In this document: positions 47,743 through 54,674 of the stretch, in pieces
Numbering within the stretch: the stretch's first letter is position 1
How the letters are laid out: the number at the start of each line of letters is the position of its first letter
DNA from: Clostridia bacterium
GTDB lineage: Bacteria; Bacillota; Clostridia; Oscillospirales; Acutalibacteraceae
Assembly: GCA_017516745.1 (NCBI GenBank)
Contig: JAFXBF010000002.1
Coordinates: 124,001 to 188,000 of the forward strand
Direction: 5' to 3'
Length of the DNA: 64,000 nucleotides
Program-made: the position numbers and the translations under genes
The notes under the pieces: model-generated
What the model was told of the DNA's origin: nothing
Seen by the model: the letters and a program-made list of their open reading frames with translations, nothing else
Database searches by the model: none

Positions 47743-48064
47743 ATATGGATTTGAGATTAAATTGCAGTGTTCAGCAAGTGAAAGCGGCGATTATGCTCTA
47801 AATATACATTTGCCGAATGGTATTGTAACACTCTTTTTTAAGTCCTTGCGTCGTGCTGTTCAAGTTAAACGGATAATTGAATACGAAAACTGTGTATCGT
47901 ATATTACTCCGACAACCGATAAATTAGAAGTTGTACGTTGTAAGGAGTGTATGGGCATAAATTTTTCGATAAGTCGACCTGACGGTAGCCATTATTGCGA
48001 ACGTAAAGGGCATTGGGTACATGACCTTGATTTTTGCTCATTCGCAGAAAGGAAAGAGGAGTAA
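47735..48064 (+). CDS. Cys-rich phage protein (CKEC...FCSFAERK type), copy 2
   Basis: 109 aa from ATG 47735, with AAGGAG 10 nt upstream (the ATG at 47726 is too close to it). The end VVRCKECMGINFSISRPDGSHYCERKGHWVHDLDFCSFAERKEE parallels copy 1. The N-terminal part is unrecognised. Confidence 0.68.
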   Translation: MREYGFEIKLQCSASESGDYALNIHLPNGIVTLFFKSLRRAVQVKRIIEYENCVSYITPTTDKLEVVRCKECMGINFSISRPDGSHYCERKGHWVHDLDFCSFAERKEE

Positions 48065-48795
48065 TGGCAGTATTCCGAATAAATAAAACGGGTAATTTCA
48101 CTGTTATGAGCAACACACACCTGAAAGAAAAAGCAATGAGCTTGAAGGCGAAGGGCCTGCTTTCGGTTATGTTGTCGCTGCCTGATGAATGGGATTACTC
48201 GATAGAGGGCTTGTGTGCCATTTGCAAAGAGAAAGAAACGGCAATAAACTCCACCCTGAACGAGCTGAAACGCTTTAAATACTTGACCGTTGAGAAGAAA
48301 CGGGGTGCAAACGGGATGTACGAATATGAATACAGCGTATTTGAGCATCCGCAGGACGTTCAACCAGGGGTAGGTTTTCCAGGGGTGGATAATCCAGGGC
48401 TGGATGTTCCAGGGGTGGAAAATCGGGGACAATTAAATACTTATATATTAAATACGGATGAATCAATTACCGAGGGATTAAGTGTTGAAGGTAACAGCGT
48501 TGATGTAAACGAAGATAATCCCGAAAAAACAAAAAAATTCAAACCTCCGACAGTTGAAGAGGTTGCCGCTTATGTAGCGACACGCAAAACCAAAATTGAC
48601 CCGAAGAAGTTTGTTAATCATTACCAATCCAACGGTTGGATGGTAGGCAAAACGAAAATGAAGGACTGGAAAGCCGCTGTACGCACCTGGGAACGCAACG
48701 AGCGTGAATGGAAGAAGCGGAAGGAAGGGGAAAGCAATGGAAAAGTTAGCTCAGATGTTGAGCGAATTGCCGCAAATATCGGTATCAGGTGCTGA
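48064..48795 (+). CDS. Phage replication initiator with internal iterons
   Basis: 243 aa, stop-start TAATG overlap. AVFRINKTGNFTVMSNTHLKEKAMSLKAKGLLSVMLSLPDEWDYSIEGLCAICKEKETAINSTLNELKRFKYL is the winged-helix helix-turn-helix of Firmicutes phage initiators. A low-complexity middle, PGVGFPGVDNPGLDVPGVENRG, is encoded by 15-bp DNA repeats. The C-terminus (VEEVAAYVATRKTKIDPKKFVNHYQSNGWMVGKTKMKDWKAAVRTWERN) is DnaD-like. It probably binds the origin in its own gene and recruits the DnaC-like protein encoded next (59-bp overlap). Confidence 0.85.
   Translation: MAVFRINKTGNFTVMSNTHLKEKAMSLKAKGLLSVMLSLPDEWDYSIEGLCAICKEKETAINSTLNELKRFKYLTVEKKRGANGMYEYEYSVFEHPQDVQPGVGFPGVDNPGLDVPGVENRGQLNTYILNTDESITEGLSVEGNSVDVNEDNPEKTKKFKPPTVEEVAAYVATRKTKIDPKKFVNHYQSNGWMVGKTKMKDWKAAVRTWERNEREWKKRKEGESNGKVSSDVERIAANIGIRC
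48364..48460 (+). other. Candidate replication origin: four 15-bp iterons plus A+T-rich segment
   Basis: CCAGGGGTAGGTTTT (48364), CCAGGGGTGGATAAT (48379), CCAGGGCTGGATGTT (48394) and CCAGGGGTGGAAAAT (48409) repeat every 15 bp, then a degenerate fifth start CGGGGAC. They are followed by A+T-rich AATTAAATACTTATATATTA (48429 on). Iterons inside an initiator gene next to an unwinding-type A+T-rich stretch are the lambda-O-like plan. Confidence 0.65.
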
Positions 48796-49585
48796 TTTCA
48801 GCCGTGAAAAGGTGCTTGAAATGCAATGTGCAGGAGAAAATGCCGAGCGTGGTACACTGCTTGGTTACGACTGTGAAAAATGCCTTAACCGTGGATATAT
48901 TTCGTACATAGAGGACGGCGAAATACAGAAACGCACGTGCGAATGTATGCAAACACGCAAATATATTAAACGGGCAGCTGACAGCGGCATAGGTGAGCTT
49001 TTGAAGGTGAAACGCTTCGGTAATTACACCGTAAGCAATGCCGAGCAGCTCAACGCCAAACAGTTGGTGATTGAATACGCCAAGAGTGATACGGACAAAT
49101 GGCTTTTTATCGGCGGTCAAAAGGGTTTCGGCAAAACTCACCTTTGTGTGGCTGCCGTGCGCAAGCTGCTTGTTAATACGCCCGTGCAATATATCGTGTG
49201 GGAGCGTGAGATTGACCGCCTGCTTGAAATGGGCTTTTCACGCTATGACGAGCGTGAGGATATTATAAAATCGTGGGAGAATGCGCCCGTGCTATTAATC
49301 GACGATTTTCTGCGCTTTGAGCAGCCCGACAGAAAAGAATTGCGGATTGCGTTCAGCCTGATAAACCACCGTGCGAACAAGAATTTGCGCACGATTATAA
49401 GCAGTCAGCTCACAACGGCACGGCTGATTGCACTTGAAGAAGCAATTGCCGGAAGAATTATTGAGAAGTGCGGTAAATACGTAATATCGGTTGAATACGA
49501 CTTAGCAAAAGATTACCGCCTTAATGGAGGCTTATCGAATGGAGAAGATAATCAAAGAACGGATGTATCGGCTTGCGGCACTTGA
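48737..49585 (+). CDS. DnaC/DnaI-like helicase loader ATPase
   Basis: 282 aa from ATG 48737 (GGAAGGGG upstream). An N-terminal zinc-ribbon (YDCEKCLNRGYISY...CECM) is followed by an AAA+ domain: Walker A IGGQKGFGKTHLC, Walker B VLLIDDFLRF, and SLINHRANKNLRTIISSQLT with RIIEKCGKYV at the arginine-finger end. It should load the replicative helicase at the phage origin. Follows the initiator gene. Confidence 0.9.
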   Translation: MEKLAQMLSELPQISVSGADFSREKVLEMQCAGENAERGTLLGYDCEKCLNRGYISYIEDGEIQKRTCECMQTRKYIKRAADSGIGELLKVKRFGNYTVSNAEQLNAKQLVIEYAKSDTDKWLFIGGQKGFGKTHLCVAAVRKLLVNTPVQYIVWEREIDRLLEMGFSRYDEREDIIKSWENAPVLLIDDFLRFEQPDRKELRIAFSLINHRANKNLRTIISSQLTTARLIALEEAIAGRIIEKCGKYVISVEYDLAKDYRLNGGLSNGEDNQRTDVSACGT

Positions 49586-49961
49586 AACGCAGATGGAAAT
49601 TGAAAAGGACCGTATCGCAGAATTGCACGGCCTTGCTGTTTACTGCGGCACGGTGCTGAAGAAAACGCCGGGTGTTAAAGCCTGGAATAAGGACAAGCTC
49701 GGCAAAATTACGGCGCAGCTGTGCGAGGCTGAAAAAAAGCATATTGCAACGCTTAAGGAGCTGACAGAAAAGAAGGTGATTGCCGATGAATGGTACAACA
49801 GCCTTCCGCAGAATATATATAAACAAGCCTTGTACTGGTTTTTCTTCAAGGATTTAACCTGGTTGCAGGTACAACGCAAGCTCGGCAATAATAAAAGCGC
49901 AGACGCGCTCAGAATGGGCGTTAATAAGCTGCTGACAGACTGCGAGCCGCCCGAGATATAA
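49539..49961 (+). CDS. Phage late-gene regulator-like HTH protein
   Basis: 140 aa from ATG 49539 with GGAGG 10 nt upstream. A coiled-coil first half (MYRLAALETQMEIEKDRIAEL) is followed by PQNIYKQALYWFFFKDLTWLQVQRKLGNNKSADALRMGVNKLL, a sigma-4/ArpU-like helix-turn-helix. In Firmicutes phages such genes end the early region and switch on late transcription. Confidence 0.75.
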   Translation: MEKIIKERMYRLAALETQMEIEKDRIAELHGLAVYCGTVLKKTPGVKAWNKDKLGKITAQLCEAEKKHIATLKELTEKKVIADEWYNSLPQNIYKQALYWFFFKDLTWLQVQRKLGNNKSADALRMGVNKLLTDCEPPEI

Positions 49962-49986
49962 AAACAGCCGCCCCGAAAGAGGCGGC
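49960..49986. terminator. Terminator between the regulator gene and the reverse cassette
   Basis: GCCGCC-CCGAAAGA-GGCGGC (49967-49986); TTTTT follows on the minus strand, so it mainly ends the minus-strand cassette. Confidence 0.65.
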
Positions 49987-49996
49987 ATAATTTAAT

Positions 49997-50215
49997 TTAT
50001 GCAAATACTGTCTTGAAAAGCGTTGTTGCTGTTGCAGTGCCGTAATCGTTGCTGAATGTTTTAACCGTCGAATAACAACCGATATCATCGTCCCACGCTA
50101 ACAATTTAAGTGGCTTGATACTTGCCGTGTTTGCTATCCATTCTATGGCGGTTGCTTCAGTTTTAAAGCTCTTTTGCAATATTGCGTTGTTGCTGATATA
50201 GCTTACTTTAAACAT
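49997..50215 (-). CDS. Small hypothetical phage protein of the reverse cassette
   Basis: 72 aa. FKVSYISNNAILQKSFKTEATAIEWIANTASIKPLKLLAWDD. Unrecognised. Its start abuts the stop of the upstream gene at 50215. Confidence 0.6.
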   Translation of the reverse strand: MFKVSYISNNAILQKSFKTEATAIEWIANTASIKPLKLLAWDDDIGCYSTVKTFSNDYGTATATTLFKTVFA

Positions 50216-51009
50216 TACGCTGCACTCTCCTTTGATTTAATTATTGCAGGTTTAGTGTAAATCGTGTAATAAAAATTAGTGTCGAAGTAATCAACCTGGC
50301 CGTTGGAATCATCGTAATTGAACGACTTAACAATGCGATTTATCAAGTGGAGTTTTTCGCTGAACTCTTTTGTTGCGATTGTGTACTTTTCAAGATAGTA
50401 GTGATTTATGGAACGCTCTTGCTGTGTCAATATTTTATATTCGTACTTGGCTGCTGCTTGTCTTGCTATTTCACGGTCGTCTGATGTGAATTTTTCGTAG
50501 TAGTCTCTTGTGCTGAAACTGGTGTTTGCACTTGTGTTAACCCAATAATCGCTAAATTCAACGGTGTAATTATTTATATACTCGCTTTCGCTTACGAAGT
50601 CGGACGGGTTTGTTTTAACGGTAATTGTCAAGCTCTGGCCGCCTGAGTATGTTTTGCAGGAGACCGAAACGCCTTTAATGCCAGCGCTCTTGATCGCTTC
50701 ACGGATTGCCTTTGAAAGCTCTGCGCCGTATAAATACTGTTTGCTGTGATTACCGTACCAGGCAACCGCACCCATGTATCCGTCCGTTACTGTGCCGCCG
50801 AAGTCGTCCGCTGCGGTGTTGTTGCTTATCGCTCTGAGAATGTCAATCTCTGCGGCGTAGCCATACCAACAGCGCTTTACACCGTGCCAGCGCATTTTTA
50901 ACGCCTTGAGTGCATTGCGGACCTCTTCGGAAGGCTTGCCGTTGAAATATACTTCACGGCTGTTGTACTCGTGGTTTTCTTCGATTCTGTAAAACGTGTT
51001 ATTGTTCAT
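50215..51009 (-). CDS. LPD29-like phage protein
   Basis: 264 aa. The N-terminus REVYFNGKPSEEVRNALKALKMRWHGVKRCWYGYA is the short motif seen in LPD-type mobile-element proteins. The middle part (LSKAIREAIKSAGIKGVSVSCKTYSGGQSLTITVK) resembles the LPD29 domain associated with large polyvalent proteins. The C-terminus is helical. Role is unknown; these domains accompany conjugative and phage early genes. Transcribed against the rest of the lytic genes. Confidence 0.72.
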   Translation of the reverse strand: MNNNTFYRIEENHEYNSREVYFNGKPSEEVRNALKALKMRWHGVKRCWYGYAAEIDILRAISNNTAADDFGGTVTDGYMGAVAWYGNHSKQYLYGAELSKAIREAIKSAGIKGVSVSCKTYSGGQSLTITVKTNPSDFVSESEYINNYTVEFSDYWVNTSANTSFSTRDYYEKFTSDDREIARQAAAKYEYKILTQQERSINHYYLEKYTIATKEFSEKLHLINRIVKSFNYDDSNGQVDYFDTNFYYTIYTKPAIIKSKESAA

Positions 51010-51090
51010 TTTTATTCTCCTTATTATCTTGATTTTTTATTTGCGCTTTGATAATATAGAGAAGCACTGATTTGCTTCGGTGCTCTCTGC

Positions 51091-51138
51091 GTGTGGTCCG
51101 TGTCGCTTTGGTCGGTTGAGACGGTCCACACCTTTTTT
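51091..51138 (+). other. Long hairpin with a plus-strand T run in the reverse cassette
   Basis: GTGTGGTCCGT (51091-51101) pairs perfectly with ACGGTCCACAC wait-free at 51121-51131, followed by TTTTTT (51133-51138). As a terminator it works on the plus strand, protecting against antisense readthrough; on the minus strand it is an RNA hairpin between two genes. The segment 51010-51136 holds nothing else but a GAAGCA/TGCTTC hairpin at 51061-51077. Confidence 0.6.
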
Positions 51139-51331
51139 ATTTTCGGCTGTTTTTGATATCCTCACGGATTAACCGCTTGATATATGCGGCGTAGCCTTCG
51201 CCGTTTTTCTCCTGGTCGAGCTTTTCGCTGATGTCAGATTCAGCCGGTGAGCAGTTGATTGTAAACTTGCGGACGTTCCGTGCTGCTCTGTATCGCTGCT
51301 GTGCTCGTTTCTGTGCTTCGGTTTGTGGCGT
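51137..51331 (-). CDS. Small ribbon-helix-helix-like phage protein with apparent ACG start
   Basis: 64 aa if started at ACG 51331-51329, which is 8 nt after AAAGGAG (51346-51340). It then reads (M)PQTEAQKRAQQRYRAARNVRKFTINCSPAESDISEKLDQEKNGEGYAAYIKRLIREDI. This matches the usual short phage proteins starting MPKTEAQKRAQxRY and ending in a YIKxLIRxDI helix. No ATG, GTG or TTG lies in this frame downstream of the promoter at 51408-51380, so either ACG is used or the start codon has been lost. A palindromic operator sits in the promoter, suggesting self-repression. Confidence 0.6.
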   Translation of the reverse strand, partial: TPQTEAQKRAQQRYRAARNVRKFTINCSPAESDISEKLDQEKNGEGYAAYIKRLIREDIKNSRK

Positions 51332-51379
51332 TGTTCTCGCTCCTTTCGTCGGCGTTGTGCCGTTCGTTGTTGTGGCTTC

Positions 51380-51408
51380 ATTGTAGCACCGTGCTACACC
51401 GTTGTCAA
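51380..51408 (-). promoter_or_regulatory. Promoter with palindromic operator of the reverse cassette
   Basis: Minus-strand TTGACA (51408-51403), a 17-bp spacer, TACAAT (51385-51380). TGTAGCACCGTGCTACA (51382-51398) is a perfect 8-bp-arm palindrome filling most of the spacer and overlapping the -10 box, an ideal repressor site. Confidence 0.75.
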
Positions 51409-51517
51409 CACCTTTTTGCAACTTCGTGAAAGCTGCACAAATTCGGCGGCTCACGTGTTTGTTTTGCTATTTTCCTTGGAAATTTTTATCTCTTCGTTTT
51501 TTTCGTTTGTTTTGTGT

Positions 51518-51570
51518 TATAATGCAATCGTGAAATATTATATGCTCACCGTTTCAGGTGGGCTTTTTTT
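51518..51570 (+). promoter_or_regulatory. Short terminated leader before the late operon
   Basis: TATAAT (51518-51523) has only a weak -35. About 20 bp after it GCTCACC-GTTTCA-GGTGGGC (51544-51563) with seven T's is a terminator. A transcript would be about 40 nt unless antiterminated; the terminase gene starts at 51599 after GAGAGGTG. Confidence 0.55.
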
Positions 51571-51598
51571 ATTTTTATTGCAAGAGAGGTGTTGAAAT

Positions 51599-52018
51599 AT
51601 GGCAAGAATGGGCAGACCGCCAATTTTTAAAGATATTGACGCATTTGAAGAACGGCTGAACCTTTTCCCGGGCGGTTTTTTCGCTTGGTGCAAGGAAAAG
51701 AACCACATGCCGCTGCTTGAATGGTTCGCCGTTTATATGGGCTGTTCGTCCGATGCTATTCAGGACTACATGAAAAAGGACGGAATGCAACCGGATGGAA
51801 GCTACGACGCAAAGCAAGACTTTAACCGACCTTTAAAACTATTTATAGAAGAATTAAACGCATATTTGGTCGAATTTGGACTTACAACCAAGCTCAAGCA
51901 TGACCCGCTTGTTATATTTTGCTTGAAACAGCGCGGATATACAGATAAGCAAGAGGTTGACACAAATATGACTGTTTCGGTACAACTTGCGGACAATTTC
52001 AAGGACCTTGCGAATTAA
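51599..52018 (+). CDS. terS: Terminase small subunit (DNA packaging)
   Basis: 139 aa. ARMGRPPIFKDIDAFEERLNLFPGGFFAWCKEKNHMPLLEWFAVYMGCSSDAIQDYMKKD (helix-turn-helix) ... LKHDPLVIFCLKQRGYTDKQEVDTN fits phage DNA-packaging small subunits, which recognise the pac/cos site and hand it to the large subunit. The large subunit gene follows about 1 kb on, separated by one small gene. Confidence 0.8.
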   Translation: MARMGRPPIFKDIDAFEERLNLFPGGFFAWCKEKNHMPLLEWFAVYMGCSSDAIQDYMKKDGMQPDGSYDAKQDFNRPLKLFIEELNAYLVEFGLTTKLKHDPLVIFCLKQRGYTDKQEVDTNMTVSVQLADNFKDLAN

Positions 52019-52039
52019 AGTGTAACGAAAGTGTAACAA
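52018..52039 (+). repeat. Tandem 11-mer AAAGTGTAACR, second location
   Basis: AAAGTGTAACG plus AAAGTGTAACA directly after the terminase small-subunit gene; the same double unit lies at 33630-33651 near the integrase. The remaining gap to 52515 holds a C-rich/G-poor stretch (52247-52310) and two operator palindromes, with no credible gene. Confidence 0.65.
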
Positions 52040-52448
52040 GCAACCTGCATAATCGTTGAAACAGCGTTGATTTTTCCGCTGTGCTTCTTGATTAATCATC
52101 AAGCGTTTTAGTTGGCGGCGGCTCTGTTGCCTCCGCAGGGCTGTCGCTTTTGTTTATATGCTTTGTATTTGTTGCGGTATGTGTGTGTTCTGCACAAAAA
52201 TATCTGTGATGAATTACAAAGCCTGTTTGCGAGGTTGAAGAAGCAACCCCCAACCCTCCCGACACCCCCGGGGTAGGTAAGAAGTAGACCCCGTTGCGCA
52301 AAATTTTTAACAAAAAGGGGCAATGCGGCGAGGTTGTGGGCGACAAAAGTGTTCGATTTTTGGACGAATAAAAGAAGAAGAAGGAACAGAATTGCAAAAA
52401 ATCAGCCTTAAGCCTTAGAGTATCAACGGTTTGCGGCTTTTTGAGCAA

Positions 52449-52496
52449 CCGCCATATTTGGCGGAAAAGTAGCCGAAATACCGCCATATTTGGCGG
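52449..52496 (+). promoter_or_regulatory. Paired palindromic operators
   Basis: CCGCCATATTTGGCGG occurs exactly twice, at 52449-52464 and 52481-52496, 32 bp apart (three helical turns). Arms CCGCCA/TGGCGG around TATT. They lie just before the start of the next gene and fit cooperative dimer binding. Confidence 0.7.
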
Positions 52497-52515
52497 ACGC
52501 AATGCTGAAATCGGG

Positions 52516-53040
52516 GTGAGAATAACGGAAAGAGAGTTAAAAGGCGTTGTAATCGACCCGATAAGCGGAGAAGTGAACAACGAAATATATGAGGGTGACC
52601 GCATTTTAAGAAAGAAATCGGACGATTATCTGAACGAAACAGTTGAATTCAACGTCAGCGAAACCTTCGGAAAGATATATTTTGATATTCTACCCGATGT
52701 GATTGAGGCATTAACCCCACAAGAATGTAAGCTGCTTCTTATTTTGATGCAGTATCTTCGAAAAGACAGCGGAGTTCTCAAATACAAAAACGGTAAGCCC
52801 GTTACAATAGATAATATAGTTAAATCAAGTAAGACCGCCAAACGGACAGTTGAGCGAGCTTTGCAGGGCCTTCGTGAGAAGGATATAGTGCAGAGCATCC
52901 AACGACCGCAAGGGCGGTTTTTGCTTTTAAATCCATACGTCGTTATGAATGGCAGGCGAATAGACCGCACCTGTTACGATATTTTTTATCGTTCACGCTG
53001 GGCGGTACGGAGCAGAAAGAATGGCAGTAATATTACTTGA
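52516..53040 (+). CDS. Winged-helix DNA-binding protein (RepL-like) in the late region
   Basis: 174 aa from GTG 52516; reading to TTG 52441 would run through the operator palindromes. EALTPQECKLLLILMQYLRKDSGVLKYKNGKPVTIDNIVKSSKTAKRTVERALQGLREKDIVQSIQRPQGRFLLLNPYVVMNGRRI resembles firmicute RepL-type replication proteins or MarR-like regulators (helix-turn-helix, then LLNPYVxMNG). It lies between the terminase genes, so it is more likely a regulator here. Overlaps the terminase gene by 20 bp. Confidence 0.7.
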   Translation: MRITERELKGVVIDPISGEVNNEIYEGDRILRKKSDDYLNETVEFNVSETFGKIYFDILPDVIEALTPQECKLLLILMQYLRKDSGVLKYKNGKPVTIDNIVKSSKTAKRTVERALQGLREKDIVQSIQRPQGRFLLLNPYVVMNGRRIDRTCYDIFYRSRWAVRSRKNGSNIT

Positions 53041-54376
53041 AAATCCACAGCCGAAACAGCGTGAGTTTATGCTGCTTACAAACCGTTATGTTGCATACGG
53101 CGGCGCAAGAGGCGGCGGTAAATCGTGGGCAGTTCGAGCAAAGTGTGTGATTATGTGCATAGAGCACAGCGGACTGCGCTGCGTTATCATTCGTAAAACA
53201 TATAAAGACCTTAACAATAACCATATTGAGCCGCTTAAGGCTGTTCTCCGTGAAATGCTACAGGAGAAGAAGGTTAAATATAACGCCGAAACGCACACCT
53301 TCACATTTTGGAACGGCTCAACAATTGAATGTGCTTACTGTGCGACACGTTCAGACCTCGAACATTTCCAAGGTATTGAATATGACATCATTGTTCTTGA
53401 TGAAGCTACACAGCACACATACGAAGTATTCCAGGCCCTTACAGCTTGCTTGAGAGGACGTGAGCACTTGCCCAAGCGCATTTATCTCACCTGTAACCCC
53501 GGACACGTTGGACACGAGTGGGTAAAACGGTTGTTTGTTGACCGTGAATTTCTACCCGATGAAGACCCTGACGATTACGCTTTTGTGCGTGCCCTTGCAA
53601 CGGATAACGCATTTAACGGTAAAGATTATATGAAAATGCTTAATCAGCTGTCCGAGCCTTTGCGTTCTGCGTGGCGTGACGGTAAGTGGGATATATTTGT
53701 TGGACAGTATTTCCCCGAGTGGGATTTGGAAGCGATTTCTGTACCTGCTTTTGAAATACCCGAGCATTGGATTGTTTCGATGTCGATTGACTACGGCCTT
53801 GACGGATTTGCTCCTATTTGGTACGCAACTGACGAAAAGGGAACGGACTACATAATACGTGAATACTCGGCAAAAGACACGATTATCAAGGATGCCGCAA
53901 GGCTGATAAAAGAAATTGAAAGTGATTTAGGGCTTGACGGGCGCAGAATACGCCGATATGCTCCGCCCGACTTGTGGAATCGCAAATCCGACACAGGTAT
54001 GAGCACAATAGATATTTTCAATAAATTTGATTTACGTTTTATAAAGGCGGATAACGACCGTATCACTGGTTGGCTTGCCGTTAAGGAACGTATTTCAGAC
54101 GGCTCGCTCAAGGTTTTTGAAGGCAGAGCAAATCAACTCAGCTATTGTATGCGACTTCTGCAACACGACGAGGTAAGAATCAACGATGTTGCGAAAGACC
54201 CGCACGAAATAACACATTTACCCGATAGCCTGCGTTATTTCTGTATAATGCGCAGTAAGTCAGCCAAGCCGAAAACACGGCAAACCTCGGAAAATATAGT
54301 TTCACGCAGAGGTGCTGTCCGTGCGCCTAAGGTTGCTGTCAAGGTGAATGTATCAAGCCTGAAAGGAGGTTGGTAA
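53021..54376 (+). CDS. terL: Terminase large subunit
   Basis: 451 aa. ATPase: Walker A YGGARGGGKSWAVR, Walker B DIIVLDEATQ, coupling motif TCNPG. Nuclease: SIDYGLDGFAPIWYA with acidic residues and the late LPDSLRYF. It cuts concatemeric phage DNA and drives it into the prohead through the portal. Complete and of normal length. Confidence 0.95.
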   Translation: MAVILLENPQPKQREFMLLTNRYVAYGGARGGGKSWAVRAKCVIMCIEHSGLRCVIIRKTYKDLNNNHIEPLKAVLREMLQEKKVKYNAETHTFTFWNGSTIECAYCATRSDLEHFQGIEYDIIVLDEATQHTYEVFQALTACLRGREHLPKRIYLTCNPGHVGHEWVKRLFVDREFLPDEDPDDYAFVRALATDNAFNGKDYMKMLNQLSEPLRSAWRDGKWDIFVGQYFPEWDLEAISVPAFEIPEHWIVSMSIDYGLDGFAPIWYATDEKGTDYIIREYSAKDTIIKDAARLIKEIESDLGLDGRRIRRYAPPDLWNRKSDTGMSTIDIFNKFDLRFIKADNDRITGWLAVKERISDGSLKVFEGRANQLSYCMRLLQHDEVRINDVAKDPHEITHLPDSLRYFCIMRSKSAKPKTRQTSENIVSRRGAVRAPKVAVKVNVSSLKGGW

Positions 54377-54377
54377 T

Positions 54378-54674
54378 ATGAATTTGAAATTCATAGTGCT
54401 TGTCGCAGTGCTTATTCTCGGTTTTGCCGTAAACATAGTGGCTATGTGGCTTTTTAATCGCAGGCTTGCCCGGAAGTTCGATTTCTTGAAAGAAAATGCA
54501 GATAAAGCGTCTGTAACCGCTGTTGCTCCCCAAAAAGAGCTTACAGCGGAAGAGAAGAAAATCAAAGAAGCTGTCGAGGTTGAAAGAAAACGACGGGCAA
54601 GGCATTTGAATAACCTGATATCTTATGACGGCAGTCCGCAAAACAAAGTATTGCCGCAGGGGGACGATGAATGA
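54378..54674 (+). CDS. Small phage membrane protein between terminase and portal
   Basis: 98 aa. One N-terminal helix (FIVLVAVLILGFAVNIVAMWLF), then a charged, coiled-coil-like region (EKKIKEAVEVERKRRARHLNNLI). GGAGGTTGGT upstream. Overlaps the portal gene by 4 bp. Unrecognised; its position suggests a structural or assembly role. Confidence 0.7.
   Translation: MNLKFIVLVAVLILGFAVNIVAMWLFNRRLARKFDFLKENADKASVTAVAPQKELTAEEKKIKEAVEVERKRRARHLNNLISYDGSPQNKVLPQGDDE

Noticed and set aside
52092-52604. Minus-strand frame of 170 codons between the terminase genes
   Set aside because: Composition is that of the C-rich non-coding stretch and it overlaps the operator palindromes and the plus-strand gene.
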